From the NCBI GenBank assembly GCA_947628235.1, contig CANQZC010000015.1, forward strand, positions 1 to 36,949: a stretch of DNA of 36,949 bases, written 5' to 3'. Under the pieces are notes generated by a model, which did not search any database, was not told the origin of the DNA, and saw nothing but the letters and a program-made list of their open reading frames with translations. The stretch is from an uncultured Bacilli bacterium. Its GTDB lineage: Bacteria; Bacillota_I; Bacilli_A; RF39; UBA660. Shown piece by piece: positions 23,849 through 31,634 of the stretch (position 1 is the stretch's first letter; each line of letters opens with the position of its first letter). The translations under genes and the position numbers were made by a program.

Positions 23849-25669
23849 ATGAAAAATTATTGGCACCATATCAAGTGTTTTCTTCTTGCGATAGGAACAT
23901 CTTATGGCTTAATGATGGAAATTACTTTAGATAAATATGTAGTAAAATCAAGGTTAAATAATGACTCTTTCGCGCTTTTATTAGTAGGGCTTCTTTTCTT
24001 TTGGTTTTATGAAAAGTTTTTAAAGAAGGAAAAAAGAAATCGTGTTTTTCAGGTTCTAGCTTTTCTTTTTAGTTTCCTTTTAGTAGTAGGATATAGTTAT
24101 GATGTCGTAGGCAATGCTTTACTAGTTGACAAAAATATTTACTTTTTCTTGTTATCTTTTGTGAAATTTGTCTCTTTTTATCATCTTTTTTATCTTGGTA
24201 TTTCTTTCGTATATCAATGGATAACCACTTATAAAATGAAAGAAAAGGTAACAAAATCAAAAATTATTCGTACTTTTATGAATCATCCATTCTTATGTTC
24301 TTTTCTCGTTATTTTTATCTGTTATCTACCTTATTTGATTGCGTATTATCCAGGAATCATGTGCAACGACCCAACGAATCAAATTAAAGAAGTAATGGGA
24401 ATTCATACTAGATATATGGATAGTGTAATTCTAAGAGATCCCAATATGACCATTACCAATTTTAATCCGGTTCTTCATACCTTGTTAATTGGAGGATGCT
24501 TTAAATTCGGATATACTTTAGGAAGTGTGAATTTTGGTATTTTCATTTATGTTCTCATTCAAATGTTTATTATGATAGCGACTTTTTCTTTTGCTATTTC
24601 CTATATGAAAAAAGAAGGAGTTCCTAAAATTTTTCTAATTCTTACGCTTCTCATTGTTGCTTTGGTACCGGCTTTCCCATACTATGCTATTGCGACAAAT
24701 AAAGATACCATTTTTAGTTCCTTCATTCTCCTTTACATCTTAATGATTTACGATATAATTAAAAATGGTGGTAGTAAGAAAAAATACATTTTCCTATTTA
24801 TTGTTAGTTTATTGGTAATATTATCAAGAAATAACGGTATTTACACCATCCTTTTAAGTTTACCTTTTCTTCTCATTGCTGAAAAAGAAAAAAGAAAATC
24901 TATCCTAGTTGTTTTGGTTGGATTAATTGCTTGTTATATCGGCTATGGAAAAGTTCTTCTACCAAATTTAGGAATTAGTGATACGAGTATTCGAGAGATG
25001 CTATCGATTCCTTTCCAGCAAACGGCAAGAGTAGTAAAGTATCATAAGGAAGAAATTCCAACGCAAGAACGAGACATTATTGATAAGATTCTAGGTTTTG
25101 ATGATTTAGGAGAAAGATATGATCCTTCTTTAGCGGATGATGTGAAAGATAGATATAATAAATACGCAACGAAGGAAGATTTAAAGGCCTACTTTCAAGT
25201 TTGGTTTCAACAATTCTTCCGCTATCCTGTCAACTATCTCGATGCAACCATTAGTAATGTCTATGGATATTTTTATCCCAATACTAGTAAGTGGTATATC
25301 TATACTGATTATAATACGCGATTAAAAGAAGCTGGTTTTGATTACCACTTTGTCACACCAGAATGGATGAGGGAAAAATTAACCGATTTTGGAGAGTACT
25401 ATCCTTATATTCCAATTCTTGGTATGATTGTCAATATTGGCTTTGTCGTATGGATCTATTTCCTTCTCTTTGGCTATTTATTAGTCAATCAAAAAGGACG
25501 ATACTTACCAGTATTACTTCCTGCTTTCTCTTTAATTTTAGTATGTGTAGCAAGCCCTGCGAATACTTACTTCCGATATGCTCAACCTTATATTTTTGCT
25601 CTTCCATTTACGGTATTTTTACTTTATCAAATTATTATGAAGGAAAAAAAGAAATATGAAAAAAAATAA
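23849..25669 (+). CDS. Polytopic membrane protein, DUF6020/GT-C-like
   Basis: Protein of 606 residues with about 12-13 hydrophobic helices. The first long outer loop has YYPGIMCNDPTNQIKEVMG and NFNPVLHTLLIGG, a pattern of DUF6020-type proteins related to GT-C glycosyltransferases, where acidic residues in the first loop act in catalysis. A large soluble loop near residues 385-495 (SIPFQQTARVVKYHKEE, NVYGYFYPNTSKWYIYTD) lies before the last helices. It probably transfers a lipid-linked sugar outside the cell, with GT2, DUF2304 and GtrA supplying the donor. AGAGG precedes the ATG, 9 bases after gtrA. Confidence 0.8.
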   Translation: MKNYWHHIKCFLLAIGTSYGLMMEITLDKYVVKSRLNNDSFALLLVGLLFFWFYEKFLKKEKRNRVFQVLAFLFSFLLVVGYSYDVVGNALLVDKNIYFFLLSFVKFVSFYHLFYLGISFVYQWITTYKMKEKVTKSKIIRTFMNHPFLCSFLVIFICYLPYLIAYYPGIMCNDPTNQIKEVMGIHTRYMDSVILRDPNMTITNFNPVLHTLLIGGCFKFGYTLGSVNFGIFIYVLIQMFIMIATFSFAISYMKKEGVPKIFLILTLLIVALVPAFPYYAIATNKDTIFSSFILLYILMIYDIIKNGGSKKKYIFLFIVSLLVILSRNNGIYTILLSLPFLLIAEKEKRKSILVVLVGLIACYIGYGKVLLPNLGISDTSIREMLSIPFQQTARVVKYHKEEIPTQERDIIDKILGFDDLGERYDPSLADDVKDRYNKYATKEDLKAYFQVWFQQFFRYPVNYLDATISNVYGYFYPNTSKWYIYTDYNTRLKEAGFDYHFVTPEWMREKLTDFGEYYPYIPILGMIVNIGFVVWIYFLLFGYLLVNQKGRYLPVLLPAFSLILVCVASPANTYFRYAQPYIFALPFTVFLLYQIIMKEKKKYEKK

Positions 25670-25682
25670 TATTTCTTTTTTT
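25645..25682 (+). terminator. AT-rich terminator overlapping the stop codon
   Basis: aaaaaagaaatat (25645-25657) pairs with atatttctttttt (25669-25681). The loop and 3' arm span the TAA of the polytopic protein. Confidence 0.75.
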
Positions 25683-25708
25683 GTATATATTTAAATAGGT
25701 GATATTGA

Positions 25709-26812
25709 TTGAGTAAATTAATTCTTATCAATCCAATGGATGAAAATGGACAGATTCTTTATCAGATGGCAGAAGAAATGCGAAAGTATTTCAATGAGAA
25801 AGGCATTCCTAACCGGATTCTTCTTTCTAAGGGAGAAAAACTATCAACAGAAAGACGAATTGAAGAAATCTTAGGAAGTAGTCCTAATCGTTCGGATACG
25901 ATTATTCTAACCCTACAAGAAGGAACTTCTCCTGAGATAGAAATTCAGTACGCTCTTCGAAATACCGATAAATTAGCGTCCCGTATCGCTTCTTCTCTAG
26001 AAGAAGGGGGATATTCTGTTTCTAAATATTATCAACTAAGAGATCCTAAGAATCCTTTATTAGATGCTGAACCACTATTAAAAGAAACAGGAAATAGGGA
26101 ATCCATTCTAGTAAATTATGGAAATTTACCGATAGAAAATAGTTCTCGATTAGCGACATTAACGGCCGAGGCTCTTGGGTTTTATCTAGAAAAAGTGGGA
26201 ACTTTTTATACGGTGTTATCGGGGGATAGCTTATACTCGATTGCTAGAAAATTTGGAGTCAGTGTCGAAGCGATTAAAGAAGCTAACCAGTTAGCAACTA
26301 ATTTTTTATCGATTGGTCAAACATTAAGAATTCCTGATAAACAAGAGGAGTCTTCTAATTCAGAAGAATATATCGTGAAATCTGGGGATACTTTATATGG
26401 AATTGCTAATACCTATGGGATTTCCGTGGAAGAACTAAAAAGCGCTAATCAACTTTCTTCTAATCTATTGACGATTGGTCAAACATTAGTTATTCCTAAA
26501 AATACTACGCCAAGTCAAAAAATTTATGTGGTTCAAAAAGGAGATAGTTTATATTCTATTGCGACGAAATATGGCGTTACTGTAGCAGAATTAAAAAGCC
26601 TAAATAATCTAAGTAGTAATTTACTTTCGATTGGACAACAGTTAAAGATTCCAAATACTACCAAAGAAATTGTTTATCTAGTCCAAAAAGGGGACAATTT
26701 ATATAGCATTGCTAGAAAATATAATCTTTCTACCGAAGAGGTAATGAAGATAAATCATCTTACTACTACCTTACTTTCTATTGGTCAAAAACTGATTATT
26801 CCGATTTCTTAG
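25709..26812 (+). CDS. Four-LysM protein with an inactive amidase-like domain
   Basis: Protein of 367 residues from a TTG start at 25709 (AGGTGAT upstream). Residues 1-163 follow the Amidase_3 pattern: the EIQYALRNTDKLASRI segment and VSKYYQLRDPKNP...ETGNRESILVNYG match the family. The catalytic parts are gone: DPGHGG is INPMDENG, the second His region is LQEG, and the catalytic Glu site reads VNYGN. Residues 166-209, 221-263, 273-315 and 323-365 are four LysM repeats (peptidoglycan binding), each ending in an I-P strand. No signal peptide is visible, odd for a wall-binding protein; LysM spore or coat proteins and phage-type proteins also lack one. Single-gene unit. Confidence 0.88.
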   Translation: MSKLILINPMDENGQILYQMAEEMRKYFNEKGIPNRILLSKGEKLSTERRIEEILGSSPNRSDTIILTLQEGTSPEIEIQYALRNTDKLASRIASSLEEGGYSVSKYYQLRDPKNPLLDAEPLLKETGNRESILVNYGNLPIENSSRLATLTAEALGFYLEKVGTFYTVLSGDSLYSIARKFGVSVEAIKEANQLATNFLSIGQTLRIPDKQEESSNSEEYIVKSGDTLYGIANTYGISVEELKSANQLSSNLLTIGQTLVIPKNTTPSQKIYVVQKGDSLYSIATKYGVTVAELKSLNNLSSNLLSIGQQLKIPNTTKEIVYLVQKGDNLYSIARKYNLSTEEVMKINHLTTTLLSIGQKLIIPIS

Positions 26813-26848
26813 TTCCGCACAAGTAGGTGGATAACTTTTTTCTATTTA

Positions 26849-26857
26849 TGATATAAT
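26849..26857 (+). promoter_or_regulatory. Extended -10 promoter (TGATATAAT)
   Basis: TGATATAAT lies 23 bases before the start at 26881. Confidence 0.6.
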
Positions 26858-26880
26858 AAAAGAAGAAAGTAGGGAAAGTA

Positions 26881-27945
26881 ATGGAAAAGAAAAATATAAA
26901 ATGGATTCTTTTGGGAGTAGTTATCGCTCTTATGATTGTCCTTGTTGTAGCAGTTATCTGGATGAAAAATAAAAAAGAAACTCCAAAAGAAGAACCAAAA
27001 GAAGAGATAAGTTATCAACTTACCTATACAGATGATTATGAACCAGGAAGTAAATATGAAATTCAAGTGGGAGAAAAAACCGTCTTTGTAAAAACAACGA
27101 ATTATTGTAGTGCGTTAGATTGTGAACCAACAACAGAAGAAGAAAAATTAGAATATTCTAAAGAAAATATGCAGAAATTAAAGGAATTTATCGAGCAATT
27201 AAAAGAAACTACACCAGACTTAAATCAATTAAATATCTCTAATACGACACCTAGACAAAGGGATATTTTATTAGCGATTACTCGTGGTCAATATTCTTTT
27301 GAAATCGCTATTGAAGAATATGAATATCTTCTTGATTATGAAGAGAGTGATGAGATTGGATATATCGTTTACTTTCAATCTGATGGAAAAATTCTAGTAA
27401 AGAAGACAACTACGAAAGACTTCGATATTATTTCTCTAGAAACTTATGAATTAGCGTTTACGGATGATAATAAAACGATTCTTAAAAACTTCGTTCTTGG
27501 AAGATTAGATGAGGATAGTAATGAGGTTCTCTTAACATCTCTTCTTTATAAAGATGAAAGACCATATATTCAAAGTATTACCGAAAAAGAAGAATCTTAT
27601 TTGGAAAATATGGAAACAGTGCCACAAGCAACTTATACCATTAGCTATCATGGTGTAAATTGTATTACTCCAATATTAAGATTATATAGTGATTCTACTT
27701 ATGAATACTATGATACCTTTAGTAGTTCTAATCAACCAGTAGAACCAAAAAGTGGAACTTATACTTTTGATATGAATACATTAATCGCTAATGTGGGGAA
27801 TTATCCAGAAGATTCTTTTGGTCCTTATACGATTCAAGATATCAAGAATCATAAAAGTTATACTACATATAGTTCTAATAAAGAACTATCTACTTTATTA
27901 AATTCTTCTAATATAAGTCTTGCTAAGTGTGTGACAGCTTCTTAA
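26881..27945 (+). CDS. Membrane-anchored exported protein, function unknown
   Basis: Protein of 354 residues: basic N-terminus, one membrane helix (about 8-28), a Lys/Glu/Pro linker (KKETPKEEPKEE) and a beta-rich extracellular region. Cys residues occur in pairs (NYCSALDCEP near 75, CITP near 259, KCVTAS at the end), so disulfides are possible. This is notable because the window encodes surface thioredoxin-fold proteins. The last third (TPILRLYSDSTYEYYDTF...SGTYTFD) resembles a small lipocalin-like or META-like strand pattern, but this is weak. The weakly matching AGGGAAAG site precedes the ATG. It ends at a perfect terminator. Confidence 0.75.
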   Translation: MEKKNIKWILLGVVIALMIVLVVAVIWMKNKKETPKEEPKEEISYQLTYTDDYEPGSKYEIQVGEKTVFVKTTNYCSALDCEPTTEEEKLEYSKENMQKLKEFIEQLKETTPDLNQLNISNTTPRQRDILLAITRGQYSFEIAIEEYEYLLDYEESDEIGYIVYFQSDGKILVKKTTTKDFDIISLETYELAFTDDNKTILKNFVLGRLDEDSNEVLLTSLLYKDERPYIQSITEKEESYLENMETVPQATYTISYHGVNCITPILRLYSDSTYEYYDTFSSSNQPVEPKSGTYTFDMNTLIANVGNYPEDSFGPYTIQDIKNHKSYTTYSSNKELSTLLNSSNISLAKCVTAS

Positions 27946-27969
27946 AGTACTGATTTTCAGTACTTTTTT
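27944..27969 (+). terminator. Intrinsic terminator overlapping the stop codon
   Basis: aaagtactga (27944-27953) pairs perfectly with tcagtacttt (27957-27966) across ttt, followed by Ts. Confidence 0.93.
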
Positions 27970-27974
27970 AAATA

Positions 27975-27983
27975 TGGTATACT
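27975..27983 (+). promoter_or_regulatory. Extended -10 promoter (TGGTATACT)
   Basis: TGGTATACT lies 17 bases before the SWIM-protein start at 28001, immediately after the preceding terminator. Confidence 0.55.
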
Positions 27984-28000
27984 GATAGAAGAGGGATATT

Positions 28001-28906
28001 ATGAATGCGAAAGAAAAAGAAGATTTCCTTTTTGGAAAATATTTTTATCAAACGGAATATGATTCGCTTTTTTTAGGAGCGACGAAAAGCCGTGGATCTT
28101 CCTACTATTTTCAGGGAAGAGTTGTTCATTTTAAACAAAATGGGGATGTCTATGAAGCGGAAGTTGTTGGGACAAAAACATATCAAGTAATGGTAAAAAT
28201 AAAAGACCATATCTTAATCGAAAAAAGTTGTACTTGTCCCTATCATCAGGATACGAATCCATATTGTAAACATATTTATGCACTTCTATTCAGTATTAAA
28301 ATCAAACAATTATATCCTCAATTTTTAGAGGCCATCGAAAGTGAAAAAGAAAAAATACAAAATGGTCTTTATGAGATGAAGAATTTGCGTAAGAAGAATA
28401 AAACTTTTTTAGCGCCATATCAATTAGACTGGTATCAAAAAAGAGTAAAAAAATATGAAGAAGTATTAAAAGAAAAGAAACTAGAAGAGGTAGAAGAATA
28501 TCAGTTACCGTTCTATGGAAGAACTTTATGGGAAATGGCATACTCTATAGAAAACGATATTTTTACATTAAAAAATGATATTGTAGAAGGAAAAAAGTAT
28601 CGGGAAGAGAGGGCAAAGGAAGAAAGCCATATCACGACTTATCATTTTAGTGATGGGTTTGATATTCCAGATCAAATGTTAGAACCACCAACTCCTCCTA
28701 AAAAAGAAAAATCTGGCTTTTGGAGAGAACTTCTTTTTGGTGTTCTCTTAGGTGCTAGTTCAAATTCTAAAAAAGAAAAAGAGAAAAATGATGATTTTTT
28801 AATGCCTTGGGAAAAAGAAGAAGTGAAAAAAGGAAACTATGATTCTTGGAATTTTGAGGAAGAAGACCTAGAAGAAGATGACTATTATTATGAAGATCGT
28901 GATTGA
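28001..28906 (+). CDS. SWIM zinc-finger protein
   Basis: Protein of 301 residues. A SWIM domain (about 35-100) holds the zinc ligands in CxCxnCxH form: Cys77, Cys79, Cys89 and His91. SWIM fingers bind DNA or protein and are found near SNF2 helicases, but no helicase is encoded here. Residues 105-200 form a charged coiled coil. After it come a Pro-rich linker, a short hydrophobic patch (FWRELLFGVLLGAS) and a very acidic, Tyr-rich tail (EEEDLEEDDYYYEDRD). The tail may mimic nucleic acid or bind basic proteins (inference). GAGGG precedes the ATG. Confidence 0.85.
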   Translation: MNAKEKEDFLFGKYFYQTEYDSLFLGATKSRGSSYYFQGRVVHFKQNGDVYEAEVVGTKTYQVMVKIKDHILIEKSCTCPYHQDTNPYCKHIYALLFSIKIKQLYPQFLEAIESEKEKIQNGLYEMKNLRKKNKTFLAPYQLDWYQKRVKKYEEVLKEKKLEEVEEYQLPFYGRTLWEMAYSIENDIFTLKNDIVEGKKYREERAKEESHITTYHFSDGFDIPDQMLEPPTPPKKEKSGFWRELLFGVLLGASSNSKKEKEKNDDFLMPWEKEEVKKGNYDSWNFEEEDLEEDDYYYEDRD

Positions 28907-29021
28907 TAATAAAAGTGTAAAGTGACTTAGAAAACATCCGCGATAAAATTAAAAAAAGAAAAAAGTATAGTATAATATTGTTAGAATGTATGAGCATCTA
29001 AAATAATATGGGGTTGATTTT

Positions 29022-30653
29022 ATGGCGAGTAAATTAACTATGAATTCTGATTTTGAAAATCAAATAACAGAAATGCTTACTCAAGAAGGCTTGTCACCAG
29101 AAGATATTCAAGTCATTTTAAAGGGAGATTATCAGTCTTTTTCTAGTGAAGAAGATATGAGTTCGAAACTTTCTCCTATTTTTCAGAATGAAGAATATAC
29201 AAGTGTCATTCAGGGACTAGCGGATGGTTATACGCTTGAAGAGATGCCTCAAGAATTAGGAATTAGTGTAGATAAAGTAAATGCTTTTAAAACGATTATC
29301 GATCAAAATCAGTTATCTATTGAAGAAGTAAAAGCATTAAATAAATATACAATCGGTAGTAATATGATATTGGGGGTAAAAAGAGGAGTTCCAAAAGAAC
29401 AAGTATTTGAAAGTATCACTTCTGAATTTCATTCTCGTATGACAGAATATGGATTTCAAGAAGAACAAATTCGTCAAATTGGAGATTATATCCAAGGATT
29501 AGACTATTCTTTACCATTACATCAAAATTATCAGCAAGTAAGAGAATTTTTACAACAATATGGATTACCTAATAAATATGTAGCAACGGTTCAAAGTTCT
29601 GTTAGAAATTTAGATTCGTATTATCATTTAGATGAAACTTTAGCGAGTCTAGATGGAAAATTACAAACGAATTTAACAGAATCTATGGAAGTATTTCGCG
29701 CTGTGAAAAGTTCTTTCCTAGAAAAAGGATTAGAGCCAGGCGAGAATCTTACTAGTTTCATTGGAAGAAGGATAGCAGAACCAGGATATTCTAGTACTTC
29801 TCCTTTATATGATGCTTCTTTTGCTAAATATGATGATTATGATGTTGTATTTGATATTTATGCTCCGAAAGGAACAGAAGGTGTACAAGTTACCCCATTT
29901 TCAAGTTATGGTACTACCGAGCAAGAAGTATTATTCAATTCTAATGATTTATATGTTACGGATGTTACGCCAGGCGTAGTTGATAAAAATGGTAGAACAA
30001 AGGTAGTTTTTAAAACTTTAATGTTAAGTAAGAATAAATCTTGTTATAAAGGAATAGGAAAGCAACAAGATCTCCAAGAAGATATCTCTTTAGAAGGAAT
30101 GTCTAAAGAGCAATTACTCGAATTAAGAGAACAAGTTAATGGAAGAGAACAAGATGTAAATGACCCAGCATTTATCGATTATAGACAAAAAATCAATAGC
30201 ATACTAGATTCTTCTTCTAGTGATGCTTATATACGCTCTACTTTTTCTGCTTATCAAACACCAGAGCAACAAGAAAGATGCCGTCATACCTTAGAAATGG
30301 TAATGGAAGGACAGGAAAAGAAAGTCTTATTAGAACAAGATTTTGAATATACAGAACATTTTAAAAATGGTCTGTTAGAGCCATCTATTGTTGATTTTTC
30401 AAGAAGAAATCCCATCACTAGTACCCATCTCGCACCTACCCCAAATCAAACACCAGAACAAATTGCGCAAGGTACGAAAAGTGATGTACAGTTATATGGA
30501 GAAACAAATCAAATGTTATCTGTTAATAATATAGATACTTCGTTAGCGACACAAATAACTAAGCAAGCATCTCAAGTAAGTCCAGATATTTTTATGCAAC
30601 AACAAGCTCAATTACAACAGATGCAAATGGGTCAAAATGAGCCTGTTTTATGA
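29022..30653 (+). CDS. Predicted mono-ADP-ribosyltransferase (R-STS-ExE class)
   Basis: Protein of 543 residues. The middle (about 102-335) matches the ADP-ribosyltransferase fold of the arginine-modifying toxin class: LNKYTIGSNMILGVKRG as the entry helices, Arg226 in EVFRAVK, the STS motif at 258-260 (GYSSTSP) and the ExE motif Glu300-Gln-Glu302 (TTEQEVLF). These three are the NAD-binding and catalytic signatures. Residues 1-100 are helical and acidic; the C-terminal 200 residues are Gln-rich and probably disordered. There is no signal peptide, so it would act inside the cell or need another delivery route. Its ribosome binding site (GGGGTTGAT) is weak. A zinc-ribbon protein follows after 32 bases without a terminator and a giant HD-domain protein lies just beyond. 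Confidence 0.8.
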   Translation: MASKLTMNSDFENQITEMLTQEGLSPEDIQVILKGDYQSFSSEEDMSSKLSPIFQNEEYTSVIQGLADGYTLEEMPQELGISVDKVNAFKTIIDQNQLSIEEVKALNKYTIGSNMILGVKRGVPKEQVFESITSEFHSRMTEYGFQEEQIRQIGDYIQGLDYSLPLHQNYQQVREFLQQYGLPNKYVATVQSSVRNLDSYYHLDETLASLDGKLQTNLTESMEVFRAVKSSFLEKGLEPGENLTSFIGRRIAEPGYSSTSPLYDASFAKYDDYDVVFDIYAPKGTEGVQVTPFSSYGTTEQEVLFNSNDLYVTDVTPGVVDKNGRTKVVFKTLMLSKNKSCYKGIGKQQDLQEDISLEGMSKEQLLELREQVNGREQDVNDPAFIDYRQKINSILDSSSSDAYIRSTFSAYQTPEQQERCRHTLEMVMEGQEKKVLLEQDFEYTEHFKNGLLEPSIVDFSRRNPITSTHLAPTPNQTPEQIAQGTKSDVQLYGETNQMLSVNNIDTSLATQITKQASQVSPDIFMQQQAQLQQMQMGQNEPVL

Positions 30654-30685
30654 TAGTAAGATAAAAAATTAGGAGTGATGAAAGA

Positions 30686-31441
30686 ATGATAGGACCAAAA
30701 GCATATATTCAGGAATGGGAAAATAAATCTTATGAAGAACTATTAGAAGAAAAGAAGAGATTAAATCAAAAAATAGAGGAGTATGAAAATCACCCCGAGG
30801 AATCTTCAGAAGTCACTATTTCTCCTTCTTTAGATGTTAGATATCAATGCAATCTAGAGTATATGGCAGAATTATGTAGTTTAATTGCAAAGAAGTATCA
30901 AACAAGAACCACAGAAGAAAGTAAGAAAGAAGATACTTCTGTATTTACTAGTTATGTAGGGATGAATTGTGCTGAAATTAAAAATTTAATTACGGAAAAA
31001 ACCAATTTATTAAAAGATAAATTAGATGGAAAAATAGATGATAATGAAAAAAGTAATTCAGGCTATTTATTTTGGAATTGTAAAACTATCTTAAGAAACA
31101 TATATATGTCATACGATAAATTAACTAGTAAATTTAAAGAGGAACTTTCTTCCGAAGAATTGGTAACTTTTACGAAGAAATCTAATATAATCAAAGAAAA
31201 GGAAAGTCAATGGAAGACGATGGATGATATTAGAGAGACTTTTGATTTGTTAGTACATGAGAATGAGGAGGACAATTCTAACCTATTAAAATGTCCTAAC
31301 TGTCATAGACGTTTAATGTTTATGATGTCTACAGGAAATACTTTATATTGTAGTCAATGCAACAAATATTATAGGAATAATAATGGTAGTGTGGGAGAAG
31401 AGACATCTTCCCCATATACGGAAAAAGATGCTTTATATTAA
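30686..31441 (+). CDS. Coiled-coil protein with C-terminal zinc ribbon
   Basis: Protein of 251 residues. The N-terminal region (WENKSYEELLEEKKRLNQKIEE) is a coiled coil, followed by a helical middle. A C-terminal zinc ribbon has Cys203-x2-Cys206 and Cys222-x2-Cys225 (CPNCHRRL, CSQCNKYY). It has no enzymatic motif. GGAGTGATG precedes the ATG. It probably shares the transcript of the ADP-ribosyltransferase gene, so it could be its regulator, immunity factor or targeting subunit. That is inference from position only. Confidence 0.8.
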   Translation: MIGPKAYIQEWENKSYEELLEEKKRLNQKIEEYENHPEESSEVTISPSLDVRYQCNLEYMAELCSLIAKKYQTRTTEESKKEDTSVFTSYVGMNCAEIKNLITEKTNLLKDKLDGKIDDNEKSNSGYLFWNCKTILRNIYMSYDKLTSKFKEELSSEELVTFTKKSNIIKEKESQWKTMDDIRETFDLLVHENEEDNSNLLKCPNCHRRLMFMMSTGNTLYCSQCNKYYRNNNGSVGEETSSPYTEKDALY

Positions 31442-31479
31442 TGATTTACAAAAGTGTGATTTCAATCATATAATCAATA

Positions 31480-31511
31480 AAAAACTCCTTATCATTAAAT
31501 AAGGAGTTTTT
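31480..31511 (+). terminator. Strong intrinsic terminator (first of two)
   Basis: aaaactccttat (31481-31492) pairs perfectly with ataaggagtttt (31499-31510) across cattaa. It ends the ADP-ribosyltransferase/zinc-ribbon unit and the symmetric arms would also work on the minus strand. Confidence 0.92.
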
Positions 31512-31553
31512 GAATATCATTCATGGTTTCATCAAATATAAATACTATAATTT

Positions 31554-31582
31554 AGGTACTTTGATAGGAAAGTATCTTTTTT
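31554..31582 (+). terminator. Second hairpin with T-run before the giant gene
   Basis: ggtacttt (31555-31562) pairs with aaagtatc (31569-31576, one G-T pair) across gatagg, followed by six Ts. It abuts the promoter at 31585, so it could insulate the giant gene or act as an operator. Confidence 0.7.
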
Positions 31583-31584
31583 AA

Positions 31585-31593
31585 TGGTATAAT
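31585..31593 (+). promoter_or_regulatory. Extended -10 promoter (TGGTATAAT)
   Basis: TGGTATAAT lies 42 bases before the start of the giant gene at 31635. Confidence 0.6.
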
Positions 31594-31634
31594 AGATATA
31601 ATAAGATAGCGATAATAATTTGGAGTGATTGGCT

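Noticed and set aside
25363..25659. 98-codon + strand frame inside the polytopic membrane protein gene
   Set aside because: Second frame within a conserved membrane protein; its composition is a shadow of the hydrophobic coding sequence.
26205..26800. Tandem DNA repeat or CRISPR-like array
   Set aside because: The periodicity is four LysM protein repeats in frame; the DNA copies are diverged and there are no uniform spacers.
932..31550. Recurring ataaatactata phrase (about 932, 1002 and 31538)
   Set aside because: A 12-base AT-only-type phrase is expected by chance in DNA this AT-rich, and contexts do not match.
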